DNA from: Mycobacterium aquaticum | GTDB lineage: Bacteria > Actinomycetota > Actinomycetes > Mycobacteriales > Mycobacteriaceae | Direction: 5' to 3' | Length of the DNA stretch: 64,000 nucleotides | Assembly (NCBI RefSeq): GCF_002086485.1 | Contig: NZ_MVHF01000028.1 | Location: 1-64,000, forward strand | In this document: positions 34,852 through 43,414 of the stretch, in pieces | Numbering within the stretch: position 1 is the stretch's first letter | Layout of the letters: each line of letters opens with the position of its first letter | Program-made: the position numbers and the translations under genes | Notes under the pieces: model-generated | Told to the model about the DNA's origin: nothing | What the model saw: only the letters and a program-made list of their open reading frames with translations | The model's database searches: none

Positions 34852-35456
34852 GCACGCTCGCGCAGCGCCTGGAGCACGACCGCATCGCGTGGGACGACGA
34901 TTTCCTCACCGCACAGGAGTGTGCGGCGTTCGCCGAAGGGCTCGAGTTCGCGTTGTGGCGGCGCAGTTCGGTGGTGTCGCGCTCGCCGGCCGGCCAGCTG
35001 AAGTCCTTCCAGTCGCCGCGGCGGACCAGCGAATCGACCACGCAGTACTGGTTTCCCGATGACTTGCGGCCACGGCTGGCCGATCTGGAATCGGCGGTGT
35101 GCACCGCGCTCGGCGTCGACGCGGCACGCCTCGAATACTGGCAGGCGTTGCGCTACGGGTACCGCACAGGCTTCAAACGCCACCACGACGCGGGACTGTT
35201 CGCGGCCGAGCCCGGCGGTGAACGCTCCACCACCGTGCTGCTGTACCTGCACTCGCCCGACGTAGGCGGAAGCACCTGGTTTCCGCACCTTCATCTCAGT
35301 GTGGCCGCCCGCGCGGGTCGCCTGCTGGCCTGGAAGAACCTGACGACAGACGGATCTCCGGATCCCGTGATGGACCATGTGGCGCGGCAGGTACGCAAGG
35401 GCCGCAAGATCGCCCTGACGACATGGGCCAGGGTGAACCATGGGGCGCGTCAATAA
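34848..35456 (+). CDS. Prolyl 4-hydroxylase-like 2OG-Fe(II) dioxygenase
   Basis: Protein of 202 residues with the full P4H catalytic set: RYGYRTGFKRHHDAG giving HxD (His112, Asp114), RSTTVLLYLHSPDVGGSTWFPHL typical of the jelly-roll, distal His177 and the 2-oxoglutarate-binding Lys187 in DHVARQVRKGRKIALTTW. It should hydroxylate a peptidyl proline with O2 and 2-oxoglutarate. No signal peptide, so it acts in the cytoplasm. ATGA overlap with the GlcNAc transferase indicates coupled translation. Free proline or a small molecule as substrate is possible but less likely given the neighbours. Confidence 0.85.
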   Translation: MSTLAQRLEHDRIAWDDDFLTAQECAAFAEGLEFALWRRSSVVSRSPAGQLKSFQSPRRTSESTTQYWFPDDLRPRLADLESAVCTALGVDAARLEYWQALRYGYRTGFKRHHDAGLFAAEPGGERSTTVLLYLHSPDVGGSTWFPHLHLSVAARAGRLLAWKNLTTDGSPDPVMDHVARQVRKGRKIALTTWARVNHGARQ

Positions 35457-35481
35457 TGCTGCACGCGCAGGTCGCCGCACC

Positions 35482-35493
35482 TACGATGCGATC
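35482..35493 (+). promoter_or_regulatory. Leaderless -10 of the MFS transporter gene
   Basis: TACGAT (35482-35487), 6 nt, GTG 35494. The transporter therefore seems to have its own promoter after the hydroxylase gene. Confidence 0.5.
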
Positions 35494-36921
35494 GTGAGCC
35501 AGCCCCCGGTCGCCACGTCACCCGACGCGGGCGGCACCGCGCTCTCGCAACGCCAGATCGTGTTCATGGTTGCCGCGCTCGTCGCGTCGGTGATCTCGTT
35601 CCAGCTCAACGCCACCATGGTGGCGCCGGCCTACCACGCCATCACCGCCGAGCTGGGTCCCAATGCGTTCGTGGCGATGTCGACGTACTTCTACCTGGCC
35701 GGGGCCATCGCCAACGTGGTGCTGATCCGGTTCAGCGACTACATCGGCCGCAAACGCGTGCTGCTCGCCATCATGATCGTGCTGTGCATCGGCACGGTGC
35801 TGTGCATCGTATCCACCTCGCTGCCCCTGTTCGTCCTCGGCCGCGCCTTGCAGGGTGGGTCGAACATCACGTTCGGGCTGGCCTTCCTCATCATGCGGGA
35901 GCGGCTCAGCGGCCCGATGTTCGGCGTGTGCTGCGGCGTGATCTCGTCGATCAACGGCGGCGTGGCCGGCGGCGACGCCCTGCTGGGCGGGCTGATGGTC
36001 GATCATCTCGGCTTCCGGTCGATCTTCGTACTGATCCTCGTGGTGGGTCTGCTCGGGCTCGGATTCGCCTGGAAATCAGTGCCTTCCGATGACCCCGGCA
36101 GCCGCTCGCCGGGCCGGATGGACTGGTTGGGCGCGGCGCTCATCTCCCTGACGGTTGCGGGCATCAACCTGTTCTTCGGTGCAGGCGGTCACGAGGGCTG
36201 GACCTCGCGACCCGCGCTGATCTGGATTGCCGTCGCCGTGCTCGCCCTGATCGCGCTCATCATCGTCGACAGCCGGGTGGCGCACCCGCTGATGGCCATC
36301 AAACACATGCGCTCACGTGAGGCGTGGCCGCTGATCATCGTGACCATCCTGGTGATGGGTTCGTTCATGGTGGTCACCGGCTTCCTGGTTCCTGCGCTGG
36401 CCGAGGACACCGACTCCGGCTTCGGCCACAACGCCACCATGACGGCACTGCTGTTCCTCACGCCCGCGTCGATCGTCCAGGTCATCGCAGGCCCGTTCGT
36501 GGGCAGGCTCGCGGTCCGCATCGGGTTCGTCACCGTGCTGCGCGCGGGAATCGTGTCCTCCGTTGCGGTTACCGCGCTGCTGGCGATCTTCGCCAAACAG
36601 GAGACCATCTTCATCGGACTGATGGTGCTCTACGGGTTGGCGTTCAACGCCGTGCTGTTGACGGCGATGAGCTCACTGGGTGTCATCCAGGCTTCCGACG
36701 AGGAGCCGGGCGCCCTGCCCGGTATCGCCAACGCCAGCTACGGCATCGGGGCGTCGCTCGGATTCGCCTGGGCCGGACCGATAGTCGGGTCCGGCACCGA
36801 CACGACCTTCCAACACGCGTTCTGGGTCTGCATGGCCATCGGTGCGGTCGCGCTCGTGTTCAGTGTCGTCTTGAAACCCAAACCGGGCCCGTTGGTGGCG
36901 ACGGTCGGACTGTCCCACTAG
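35494..36921 (+). CDS. MFS drug/H+ antiporter-like transporter
   Basis: Membrane protein of 475 residues with about 14 helices (DHA2 type). Motif A is seen as RFSDYIGRKRVLL and motif C-like GGVAGGDALLGG occurs near helix 5. The substrate cannot be read. I start at GTG 35494 with a leaderless promoter; an earlier frame from 35440 would overlap the hydroxylase. Its position after the hydroxylase operon may be fortuitous. Confidence 0.83.
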   Translation: MSQPPVATSPDAGGTALSQRQIVFMVAALVASVISFQLNATMVAPAYHAITAELGPNAFVAMSTYFYLAGAIANVVLIRFSDYIGRKRVLLAIMIVLCIGTVLCIVSTSLPLFVLGRALQGGSNITFGLAFLIMRERLSGPMFGVCCGVISSINGGVAGGDALLGGLMVDHLGFRSIFVLILVVGLLGLGFAWKSVPSDDPGSRSPGRMDWLGAALISLTVAGINLFFGAGGHEGWTSRPALIWIAVAVLALIALIIVDSRVAHPLMAIKHMRSREAWPLIIVTILVMGSFMVVTGFLVPALAEDTDSGFGHNATMTALLFLTPASIVQVIAGPFVGRLAVRIGFVTVLRAGIVSSVAVTALLAIFAKQETIFIGLMVLYGLAFNAVLLTAMSSLGVIQASDEEPGALPGIANASYGIGASLGFAWAGPIVGSGTDTTFQHAFWVCMAIGAVALVFSVVLKPKPGPLVATVGLSH

Positions 36922-36925
36922 AGAC

Positions 36926-37819
36926 TCACGTGAAGTCGCTCACCACCTCGGCCGCGCGGTGCACCTGGTCGAGATCGGAGCTGGTCGGGATCAGGTGCAC
37001 CTCATCGGTGCCGATCGCCGCGAATCGCTGCAACGTGTCTGCCAGTTCGTCCTGCGAACCGGACCAGCCCGTGGTCGGGGCGATGGCATCGACGTATTCG
37101 GTGGGAATCCAGTTCATGTAGCGGCGCAGATGACGACGCACCTGGTCGCGGGCGACGTCGGCGGGTCCTACGGCGAACCAGAATGATGTCGCCAGATGTG
37201 GTGCCGGTTTGCCGGCCCGTGCCCAGGCGCCACGGGCGACGTCGAACAACTCGTTCTGCTTACCGGTATCGAGATCCATTGTGATGCCTGCCAATCCGTC
37301 GGCCCACGATGCCGCACTGCGCACGGTCTTCGGCCCGATCGTCCCCACCAACAGTGGCGGGCCACCTGCCCGTACCGGCGCCGGGCCGACGGGCAACACC
37401 GAATCGGTGATCTTCTCCCCCGCCCACACCCGGCGCATGATCTCGACCCGCTCGGCCATCCCGCGCATGGTCTGAGTCTTGGGGTCCGCACCCACCGCGT
37501 GATAATCCTCGTGTCTGCCGCCGATTCCGATGCCCACGGTCAGTCGCCCGCCGCTGAGCAGATCGCCGGTGGCCAAGGCTTTTGCGCACACCACCGGATC
37601 GTGCAGCTGCGGCACGATCACGGTGGTGACCAGCTGCACCCGGTCGGTCCACGCTGCCAGCGCACCCAGCAACGTGAGGCTGTCCGGGTTGTCGAACGCA
37701 ATGCGTTCACCCCAACACAGCGACGAGAACGGCCCCTCGTCCACAGTCCTGGCCCACGACCTGAGCAGTGCGGCGTCAAGATCCGGCTCCATCACCGGCA
37801 TGGTCATCCCGACCCGCAT
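36926..37819 (-). CDS. LLM-class F420-dependent oxidoreductase
   Basis: Protein of 297 residues: MRVGMTMPVMEPDLDAALL, WGERIAFDNPDSLTLLGALAAWTDRVQLVTTVIVPQLHDP, SGGRLTVGIGIGGRHEDYHAVG and PPLLVGTIGPKTVRSAASWADG. This is the usual luciferase-like barrel with F420-type motifs; the substrate is unknown. It shares a transcript with the upstream transporter gene, with a 1-bp gap, and converges on the MFS gene 4 bp away. Confidence 0.86.
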   Translation of the reverse strand: MRVGMTMPVMEPDLDAALLRSWARTVDEGPFSSLCWGERIAFDNPDSLTLLGALAAWTDRVQLVTTVIVPQLHDPVVCAKALATGDLLSGGRLTVGIGIGGRHEDYHAVGADPKTQTMRGMAERVEIMRRVWAGEKITDSVLPVGPAPVRAGGPPLLVGTIGPKTVRSAASWADGLAGITMDLDTGKQNELFDVARGAWARAGKPAPHLATSFWFAVGPADVARDQVRRHLRRYMNWIPTEYVDAIAPTTGWSGSQDELADTLQRFAAIGTDEVHLIPTSSDLDQVHRAAEVVSDFT

Positions 37820-37820
37820 G

Positions 37821-38963
37821 TCAGCGCACCGGATCCTTGTGCGCTTTGACCGGTCCGGTGGCCGGTGGCGGCTGGAACAGGTTGCCGCGCAAGCTGCCTC
37901 GCGTCGTGCGCACCGCGACCAGACACCAGGTGAACAGCAACCCGGCGTACGCGACCACCGCGGCGACCTTGAACACCGGAAGATGGGTGTGCACCGCCAA
38001 TTGTGTGGTTCCCGTGACGAACGTGCCGACGGGGAACGTCAGGCTCCACCACGTCAGCGCGAACGGCATGCCGCGGCGCAAGGTACGCACCGTCAGTCCG
38101 GTGGCCAACGCGATCCACAACACCGCGAAACCCCACATCGGGACCCCGAACAGAACGCTGAAAACGCTGAATCCGGCCGCAATCTCACGGTCGACAGCCA
38201 AGGCGGCATTCGTGCCGAGGAGCCCGGCGGCGGTGATGGACTGGCCGACCGGCCCCAACACGATCCACAACGTCGGTACCCGTGCGGTTCCCGATGTGCC
38301 GTAGTGGGTGAGCCTGCTCCAGATCATCGAGATGATCAGCAGTGCCGCCACCAAGGACAGTCCGAACATCGCAAAACAGCCGTAGAGCATGGTGGCCCGG
38401 CCGGTTCCGGGGTCCATGTGCGGGATCAGCAGGGCACCGGTGGCCGCCGAGACCATCGGTGGCACCACGGGCATCAGCCAACCGCCGAACGCAGCATCGG
38501 GCTCGACATTGTGCTGGGTGAACATGAGATACGGAATGCTGACCGCGGTGAACAAGCCGCCCAGCGTTCCCGCGGTCCACAGCACCCAGCACAGGTCGAT
38601 CGCGATCCGTGCGCCGATCAGGTCTCGGCCCACCAGAATGGCGCCTGAGCCCACCGTCATCAGCGCCATGGGTGCGGCCCCGTAGAAGTGCGCCATCTGC
38701 GGGTTGCGCGCGTGAGAGCGGGCCACCGTGGGGTGCCGCAGCCAGTGCCCGCCGACCAACGCGATCAGCACGATCAGCAGCAGCGCGGCGATGATCCATA
38801 CCACCTCGGCGAAGGCCCGCAGCCCGGTGAACTGGACTGGGAGAGTGGCAGCCGCCGTCGCTACGATCCCGGTTCCCATCACCGAGGCGAACCAGTTCGG
38901 CCCGATGTTGCCCAACACCTCGACACGTGACCGGGGTTCATCGGGAGTAGACGATGTGGCCAT
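37821..38963 (-). CDS. TDT/SLAC1 family transporter
   Basis: Membrane protein of 380 residues with about ten helices, beginning NIGPNWFASVMGTGIVATAAATLP, the start signature of the TehA/C4-dicarboxylate (TDT) family, with the central FGGWLMPVVPPMVSAATGALLIP. Homologues pass dicarboxylates, sulfite or anions; the substrate is undetermined. Divergent from the histidine kinase gene. Confidence 0.84.
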   Translation of the reverse strand: MATSSTPDEPRSRVEVLGNIGPNWFASVMGTGIVATAAATLPVQFTGLRAFAEVVWIIAALLLIVLIALVGGHWLRHPTVARSHARNPQMAHFYGAAPMALMTVGSGAILVGRDLIGARIAIDLCWVLWTAGTLGGLFTAVSIPYLMFTQHNVEPDAAFGGWLMPVVPPMVSAATGALLIPHMDPGTGRATMLYGCFAMFGLSLVAALLIISMIWSRLTHYGTSGTARVPTLWIVLGPVGQSITAAGLLGTNAALAVDREIAAGFSVFSVLFGVPMWGFAVLWIALATGLTVRTLRRGMPFALTWWSLTFPVGTFVTGTTQLAVHTHLPVFKVAAVVAYAGLLFTWCLVAVRTTRGSLRGNLFQPPPATGPVKAHKDPVR

Positions 38964-39056
38964 GGCCGCACCCTACGTCCTGGCTGGGGCGCGACCGGGG
39001 GATATCCCCCACCCGGTTCGCGGGAAAACGCTGTGTCGCCGAGCCCGACAACTTCG

Positions 39057-39068
39057 TAGGTTGATGGC
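39057..39068 (+). promoter_or_regulatory. Leaderless -10 of the histidine kinase gene
   Basis: TAGGTT (39057-39062), 6 nt, ATG 39069. Confidence 0.5.
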
Positions 39069-40376
39069 ATGGTCGCAATCAGCGAAACGGGTCCACCCGT
39101 CGTTCCCGCACCCGCCCGGCCCCGCACGCTACCGCGCAACATCGGCGTGACGCCGACGGCATCGATGATCACCGGTGCCGCGGCGGCGCTGCTGTGGAGC
39201 TGGATCCCGTTGTCGGTCATGATCATCGGCATCTCGTCGATCCCGTCGCTGGTCGGCTTCGCGCTCGCGGCAGTAGTGTTCATCTACCTGATGCGCGGGG
39301 TCGAATGGGTGGAACGCGTCCGCAGCGAGGCGGTTTTCGGCCTGCGCATCGGTGTTCCACCGCGCCGGCTCTCCCCGTACACCGGGTTCCAGGGCTGGGC
39401 GCATCAACTGTGGCTGGACGTCAGTGGCACCCGGTTCTGGAAGGCCGTGGCCCAGCATTTCCTGCGGATGACCTACGACCTGCTCGCCACCGGCCTGGCC
39501 TTCGGACTGCTGGCCTTCGCATTCCTGGGCCCGGCGGCGTCGATCGCCATCCGGCACAGTGACGACAAGGCCGGCCTGGTGTTCATCTCGCCACCGATCG
39601 CGTGGCTGCTGGCCGTCATCGCATTCACCGTCGCGCTGGCCGTGCTGGTGTTCGCGCCCGCACTCGATGCCGCGATCGACCGCTGGCTGTTGTCGCCATC
39701 GCCCACCGCGGCATTGCAGTATCAGGTCAGCGCACTGGCCGATGCCCGGGAAGGCGCGGTGTCCTCGGCTCAGACCGAAAGACACCGCATCGAGCGCGAT
39801 CTGCACGACAGTGTGCAGCCGCGGCTGGTGTCCCTGGCGATGACGATCGGGCTGGCCCAGACCAAGCTGGACACCGATCTACCTGCCGCCAAGGCCCTGA
39901 TCACCGAAGCGCACGATGACGCCAAGAGCGCTCTGGTGGAGCTGCGCAACGTGGTGCGTGGCATCGCACCGACCATCCTGGCCGATCGCGGACTGGACGC
40001 CGCACTGTCCTCGGTGGTGCAACGCGCCGAAACCTCGGGTGTGCCAACGACTTTGCACGTCGAACTGCCGCAGCGGCTGCCCGACGAGGTCGAATCGGTG
40101 GCGTACTTCGTCGTCGCCGAGGCCCTGACCAACATCGCCAAACACGCCAACGCAACCCAGGCGGTGGTCACTGTGCGGTGGGACCCGTCGGCGAATGTGC
40201 TGCACGTGTCAGTGTTCGACGACGGTGCGGGCGGGGCGGTGATCGGGACCGACGAGAACGCCACGGGCCTGCGCGGGCTCGATGAACGGGTGCGGGCTGC
40301 CGGTGGATCGTTCGGGGTGTCCAGTCCGGTCACCGGACCGACGATCGTCACGGCGGTGCTGCCATGCGCATCGTGA
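39069..40376 (+). CDS. Sensor histidine kinase, NarL-partner type (HisKA_3)
   Basis: Protein of 435 residues. Two pairs of membrane helices occupy about 40-80 and 140-210, with a short loop between, so the sensor is intramembrane. Then come the phosphoacceptor ERHRIERDLHDSVQPRLVSL (His in DLHD), and an ATPase domain with EALTNIAKHANA (N box), FDDGAGG and GLRGLDERVRAAGG. Its stop overlaps the response regulator start by 13 bp, so the two proteins are made together. Confidence 0.9.
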   Translation: MVAISETGPPVVPAPARPRTLPRNIGVTPTASMITGAAAALLWSWIPLSVMIIGISSIPSLVGFALAAVVFIYLMRGVEWVERVRSEAVFGLRIGVPPRRLSPYTGFQGWAHQLWLDVSGTRFWKAVAQHFLRMTYDLLATGLAFGLLAFAFLGPAASIAIRHSDDKAGLVFISPPIAWLLAVIAFTVALAVLVFAPALDAAIDRWLLSPSPTAALQYQVSALADAREGAVSSAQTERHRIERDLHDSVQPRLVSLAMTIGLAQTKLDTDLPAAKALITEAHDDAKSALVELRNVVRGIAPTILADRGLDAALSSVVQRAETSGVPTTLHVELPQRLPDEVESVAYFVVAEALTNIAKHANATQAVVTVRWDPSANVLHVSVFDDGAGGAVIGTDENATGLRGLDERVRAAGGSFGVSSPVTGPTIVTAVLPCAS

Positions 40377-41008
40377 TCGCCGAGGACTCCGCCCTGCTGC
40401 GCGCCGGTATCGAGCGGATCCTCGCCGACGCCGGGCACGAGGTCGTCGCCGGTGTGCCCGACGCCACCAACCTGCTGCGGCTGGTCAACGACAAGCGTCC
40501 GGACCTGGCCATCGTCGACGTACGGATGCCACCCACCTTCACCGACGAGGGCATCCGTGCAGCGGCCCTGTTACGCAAGCAGAACCCCGATTCCGCAGTG
40601 CTCGTGCTGTCCCACTATGTCGAGGAGCGCTACGCCGCTGACCTGATCACCTCGGACACAAAGGGTTTCGGCTATCTGCTCAAAGACCGGGTCGCCGACG
40701 TACCGGCCTTTCTCGATGCCGTCACGGTGGTGGGTGGCGGCGGCACAGTGCTCGATCCCGAGGTGGTGTCACAGATCTTGGTGCGTTCCCACCGGCGCAG
40801 CGCGCTGGACCAACTGACTCCACGCGAACACGACGTGCTGCAACTCATGGCAGAGGGCAGGACCAACTCCGCCATCGCTGGCGCGCTGCACATCTCGGTC
40901 GGCTCGGCCGAGAAGCACATCGCCTCGATCTTCACCAAACTCGACCTGGCTCCCGACGAGAGCGAGAACCGCCGCGTGCTGGCCGTGCTCCGCTATCTCG
41001 AGTCGTAG
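40364..41008 (+). CDS. Response regulator, NarL/LuxR family
   Basis: Protein of 214 residues: receiver with acidic pair Glu7/Asp8, phospho-Asp52 in LAIVDVRMPP and the Lys in GYLLKDRV, then a LuxR-type helix-turn-helix LTPREHDVLQLMAEGRTNSAIAGALHISVGSAEKHIASIFTKL. Partner of the kinase gene it overlaps. The DUF4097-like gene after it is a likely target or part of the same transcript. Confidence 0.92.
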   Translation: MRIVIAEDSALLRAGIERILADAGHEVVAGVPDATNLLRLVNDKRPDLAIVDVRMPPTFTDEGIRAAALLRKQNPDSAVLVLSHYVEERYAADLITSDTKGFGYLLKDRVADVPAFLDAVTVVGGGGTVLDPEVVSQILVRSHRRSALDQLTPREHDVLQLMAEGRTNSAIAGALHISVGSAEKHIASIFTKLDLAPDESENRRVLAVLRYLES

Positions 41009-41049
41009 CCCTACGTCGTCAAATACACACCCCGGGAAGGACTTCCAAC

Positions 41050-41934
41050 GTGCAGACCCTCACGCCCCCACCGATAGCCGCGCAGCCGCCGCAGCTGTCC
41101 TCGGGCGGGCGCACCGCCTTGCGCCTGACCCTGATCGCCATCGCCGCACTGGTGGTCGCCACGACCGTGGCAGCGCTGGGCGTGACCGCGTGGGGCGTCA
41201 GCGCGCTACGGGTCATCACCGACAGCCAGGCGCTGCCGTCGACCATGCGCGCCCTGGTGATCGACACCGCGCGTATCCCCGTCGCGATCCGCATCACCGC
41301 GGACCGCGAAACCCGCGAACCCAAAGCCGATCTGCGCCTGCTCAACACCACGCACAGCGGAGCCCACCAGCTCTCGGTGAGCACCGTCGGCGGCGAAACG
41401 CGCGTCACCATCGCGGGTAACCCCGGTCCGATGCTGGCATGGGCCCGTGGCGGCGAGATCACCGTCGCGCTGCCGCCCGATCAGGCGCGCCGGTTGACCG
41501 TGCGTACCCAGCAGGAGTTCGGCGCCGTCATCGCACAGGCCGACCTGGACCAGCTGGAAGCCCGCACCAACGACGGCGAGATCATCCTGCTCGGTGGTGC
41601 ACGGCGGATCGAGGTGCACACCGTGGACGGTTCGGTCACCACCCGCGACCCCATAGCGGTGTCCGAGCAGTTCATCGCGAGCACATCTGACGGCGACGTC
41701 ACCGTCGACTTCCGCGACACCGCGCCGCGCAGTGTCGAGGCCATCACCCGCAACGGCGATGTCGCGATCGGGCTGCCCGAACGCGGACCGTACCTGGTGC
41801 GCACCCAGACCAGCGGGTCGACCGATGTGCAGGTGCCCGAGACCAACAGCCCGGACACCGCGGTCGCCCAGATCACCGCCCGCTCCTCTGACGGCGACGT
41901 GGTGGTGCAACAGCTCTCGCTGCGCAACCGCTGA
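41050..41934 (+). CDS. DUF4097-like membrane-anchored beta-helix protein
   Basis: Protein of 294 residues: a Pro-rich cytoplasmic start, one membrane helix (LRLTLIAIAALVVATTVAALGVTAWG), and an extracellular region of short repeats such as ARTNDGEIILLGG, VHTVDGSVTT, ASTSDGDVTVDF, AITRNGDVAIGLP and ARSSDGDVVVQQL. These SDGDV repeats are typical of DUF4097/adhesin-like right-handed beta structures often found with two-component systems. It lies 41 bp after the regulator; start GTG 41050. Confidence 0.8.
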   Translation: MQTLTPPPIAAQPPQLSSGGRTALRLTLIAIAALVVATTVAALGVTAWGVSALRVITDSQALPSTMRALVIDTARIPVAIRITADRETREPKADLRLLNTTHSGAHQLSVSTVGGETRVTIAGNPGPMLAWARGGEITVALPPDQARRLTVRTQQEFGAVIAQADLDQLEARTNDGEIILLGGARRIEVHTVDGSVTTRDPIAVSEQFIASTSDGDVTVDFRDTAPRSVEAITRNGDVAIGLPERGPYLVRTQTSGSTDVQVPETNSPDTAVAQITARSSDGDVVVQQLSLRNR

Positions 41935-41952
41935 GACGAGACCGATGGCCCG

Positions 41953-42477
41953 CTACCGCAACGCTTTTCCGAACAGCAGCACGTCCTGGGGTTCTTCGCT
42001 GATGTTCGGGAACATCGAGTAGCGGGCCAGCCGGCCCTCCGCCGCCAGACCGCACCGGCGCAGCACTCCGGCCGACGCGGCATTGTCGACATGGCAGAAC
42101 GCCGACACCCGGTACACCGCGGTATCGCGCACGATCTCATCGAGCAGCACCGCGACCGCCTCAGACATCAGTCCCCGGCCCCACCACTTTCGCGCGAGGC
42201 AGTAGCCCAACTCGACCTCGTGCGGCTGGCGGTACCGGCGGGCACACAGGCCGATTGCTTCGCCATCCACCTCGATCAATCGCGTAATCTCCTTGTCCGC
42301 GTTGAACAACGACGTGATCACGCGGCGCGTCTCGGCCACGTCAGGATGCGGGCGCCAGGCCAGGTACCGCGTCACCTCGGGATCGGAGGAGATGCGGGTG
42401 AACATCGCGTCGGCGTCGGTGACTGCGGGAGCCCGTAGCCGCACCCGCGGTCCGGTCAGTGTCGGTACCTCGGACAT
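41953..42477 (-). CDS. GNAT family N-acetyltransferase (RimJ/RimL-like)
   Basis: Protein of 174 residues. The pattern is that of ribosomal-protein-type GNATs: TGPRVRLRAPAVTDADAMF, VELGYCLARKWWGRGLMSEAVAVLLDE for acetyl-CoA binding, and SAFCHVDNAASAGVLRRCGLAAEGRL. The target is unknown. ATG 42477 is chosen because AGGATATGGGG precedes it. Confidence 0.86.
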   Translation of the reverse strand: MSEVPTLTGPRVRLRAPAVTDADAMFTRISSDPEVTRYLAWRPHPDVAETRRVITSLFNADKEITRLIEVDGEAIGLCARRYRQPHEVELGYCLARKWWGRGLMSEAVAVLLDEIVRDTAVYRVSAFCHVDNAASAGVLRRCGLAAEGRLARYSMFPNISEEPQDVLLFGKALR

Positions 42478-42532
42478 CCCCATATCCTGCACCGTTGCCG
42501 ACGATGTCGGCGCAGGGGTTTACTCGATTTAC

Positions 42533-42916
42533 ATGGCCATCACCTTCAACCACACCATCGTCGCCGCCAGGGACCGTGAGGAGTCGGCGAGCTTCTTCAC
42601 CGACCTGTTCGGCCTGCCCAGCGCCAAAGAATTCGGACACTTCCTGGCCGTGACGCTCAACCACGGGGTCAGTCTCGACTACGCACAAGTGGGTCCCGAG
42701 GAAGACATTCGGCCGCAGCACTACGCCTTCCTGGTGTCCGAGGACGAGTTCGACGCGATCTACGGCCGCATCCGGGAACGCGGACTGCAGCACTGGGCGG
42801 ATCCACGGGCTGCGCGGCCCGGCGAGATCAACCACAACGACGGCGGCCGCGGGGTGTACTTCCAGGACCCCTCGGGCCATTACCTGGAGATCATCACCCG
42901 GCCGTACGGCGGCTGA
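42533..42916 (+). CDS. VOC family (glyoxalase/dioxygenase-fold) protein
   Basis: Protein of 127 residues with two beta-alpha-beta-beta-beta modules: MAITFNHTIVAARDREESASFFTDLFGLP, then HYAFLVSEDEFDAIYGRIRERG and YFQDPSGHYLEIITRPYGG. His7, one His in the second module and the Glu in LEI are probable metal ligands. The substrate is not predictable. Start ATG 42533; an upstream frame would lie over the acetyltransferase. Confidence 0.82.
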   Translation: MAITFNHTIVAARDREESASFFTDLFGLPSAKEFGHFLAVTLNHGVSLDYAQVGPEEDIRPQHYAFLVSEDEFDAIYGRIRERGLQHWADPRAARPGEINHNDGGRGVYFQDPSGHYLEIITRPYGG

Positions 42917-42924
42917 GCACCCGC

Positions 42925-43395
42925 TCAGCCGTGACCCCGCTGCGCCTCTTGACTGATGTAGGCGCCGGCCAATTTCACGACGTGGCCAGGCAACGTGCCG
43001 CTGGCCACGTCGGCCAGGCTGGTTTCCTCAAGCACCGACCGCATGCTGGCCCGCAACGCCCGCCACACGTCGGTGAGCGCAGCCGTCGGGCCCGAGTACG
43101 GAAGATCGCCCAACCCGATGTCGCGGACGCTGGCCAATGGGCCGTCGATGCAACGCAGCACGTCGGCGATGCTGATCGCGTCGGCCGGACGGGCCAACTC
43201 GTAGCCACCGTCGCGGCCACGGTGGCTGCGGACCAGACGGTCGGTCCGCAGGTCGGACAGGATGTCGACCAGGAACTGCGCCGGGATGCCCTGCGCCTTG
43301 GCCAGATCATCGGTTTTGACTAGATCGCCCTCGCCGACGGTAGCCAGTTCGACCATGGCGCGGACGGCGTACTCCGCCTTCGCCGACATCCGCAT
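42925..43395 (-). CDS. Rrf2 family transcriptional regulator (Rv1287 type)
   Basis: Protein of 156 residues: MRMSAKAEYAVRAMVELA, helix-turn-helix VKTDDLAKAQGIPAQFLVDILSDLRTDRLVRSHRGRDGGYELARP. No cysteine lies in the region where IscR or NsrR hold an Fe-S cluster, so it does not look like a cluster sensor. In M. tuberculosis the orthologue sits beside cysDN; here three short genes and cysQ intervene. ATG 43395 is used; the frame continues to 43443 without support. Confidence 0.85.
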   Translation of the reverse strand: MRMSAKAEYAVRAMVELATVGEGDLVKTDDLAKAQGIPAQFLVDILSDLRTDRLVRSHRGRDGGYELARPADAISIADVLRCIDGPLASVRDIGLGDLPYSGPTAALTDVWRALRASMRSVLEETSLADVASGTLPGHVVKLAGAYISQEAQRGHG

Positions 43396-43414
43396 GGTGT
43401 GGATTCTGCCAGCG

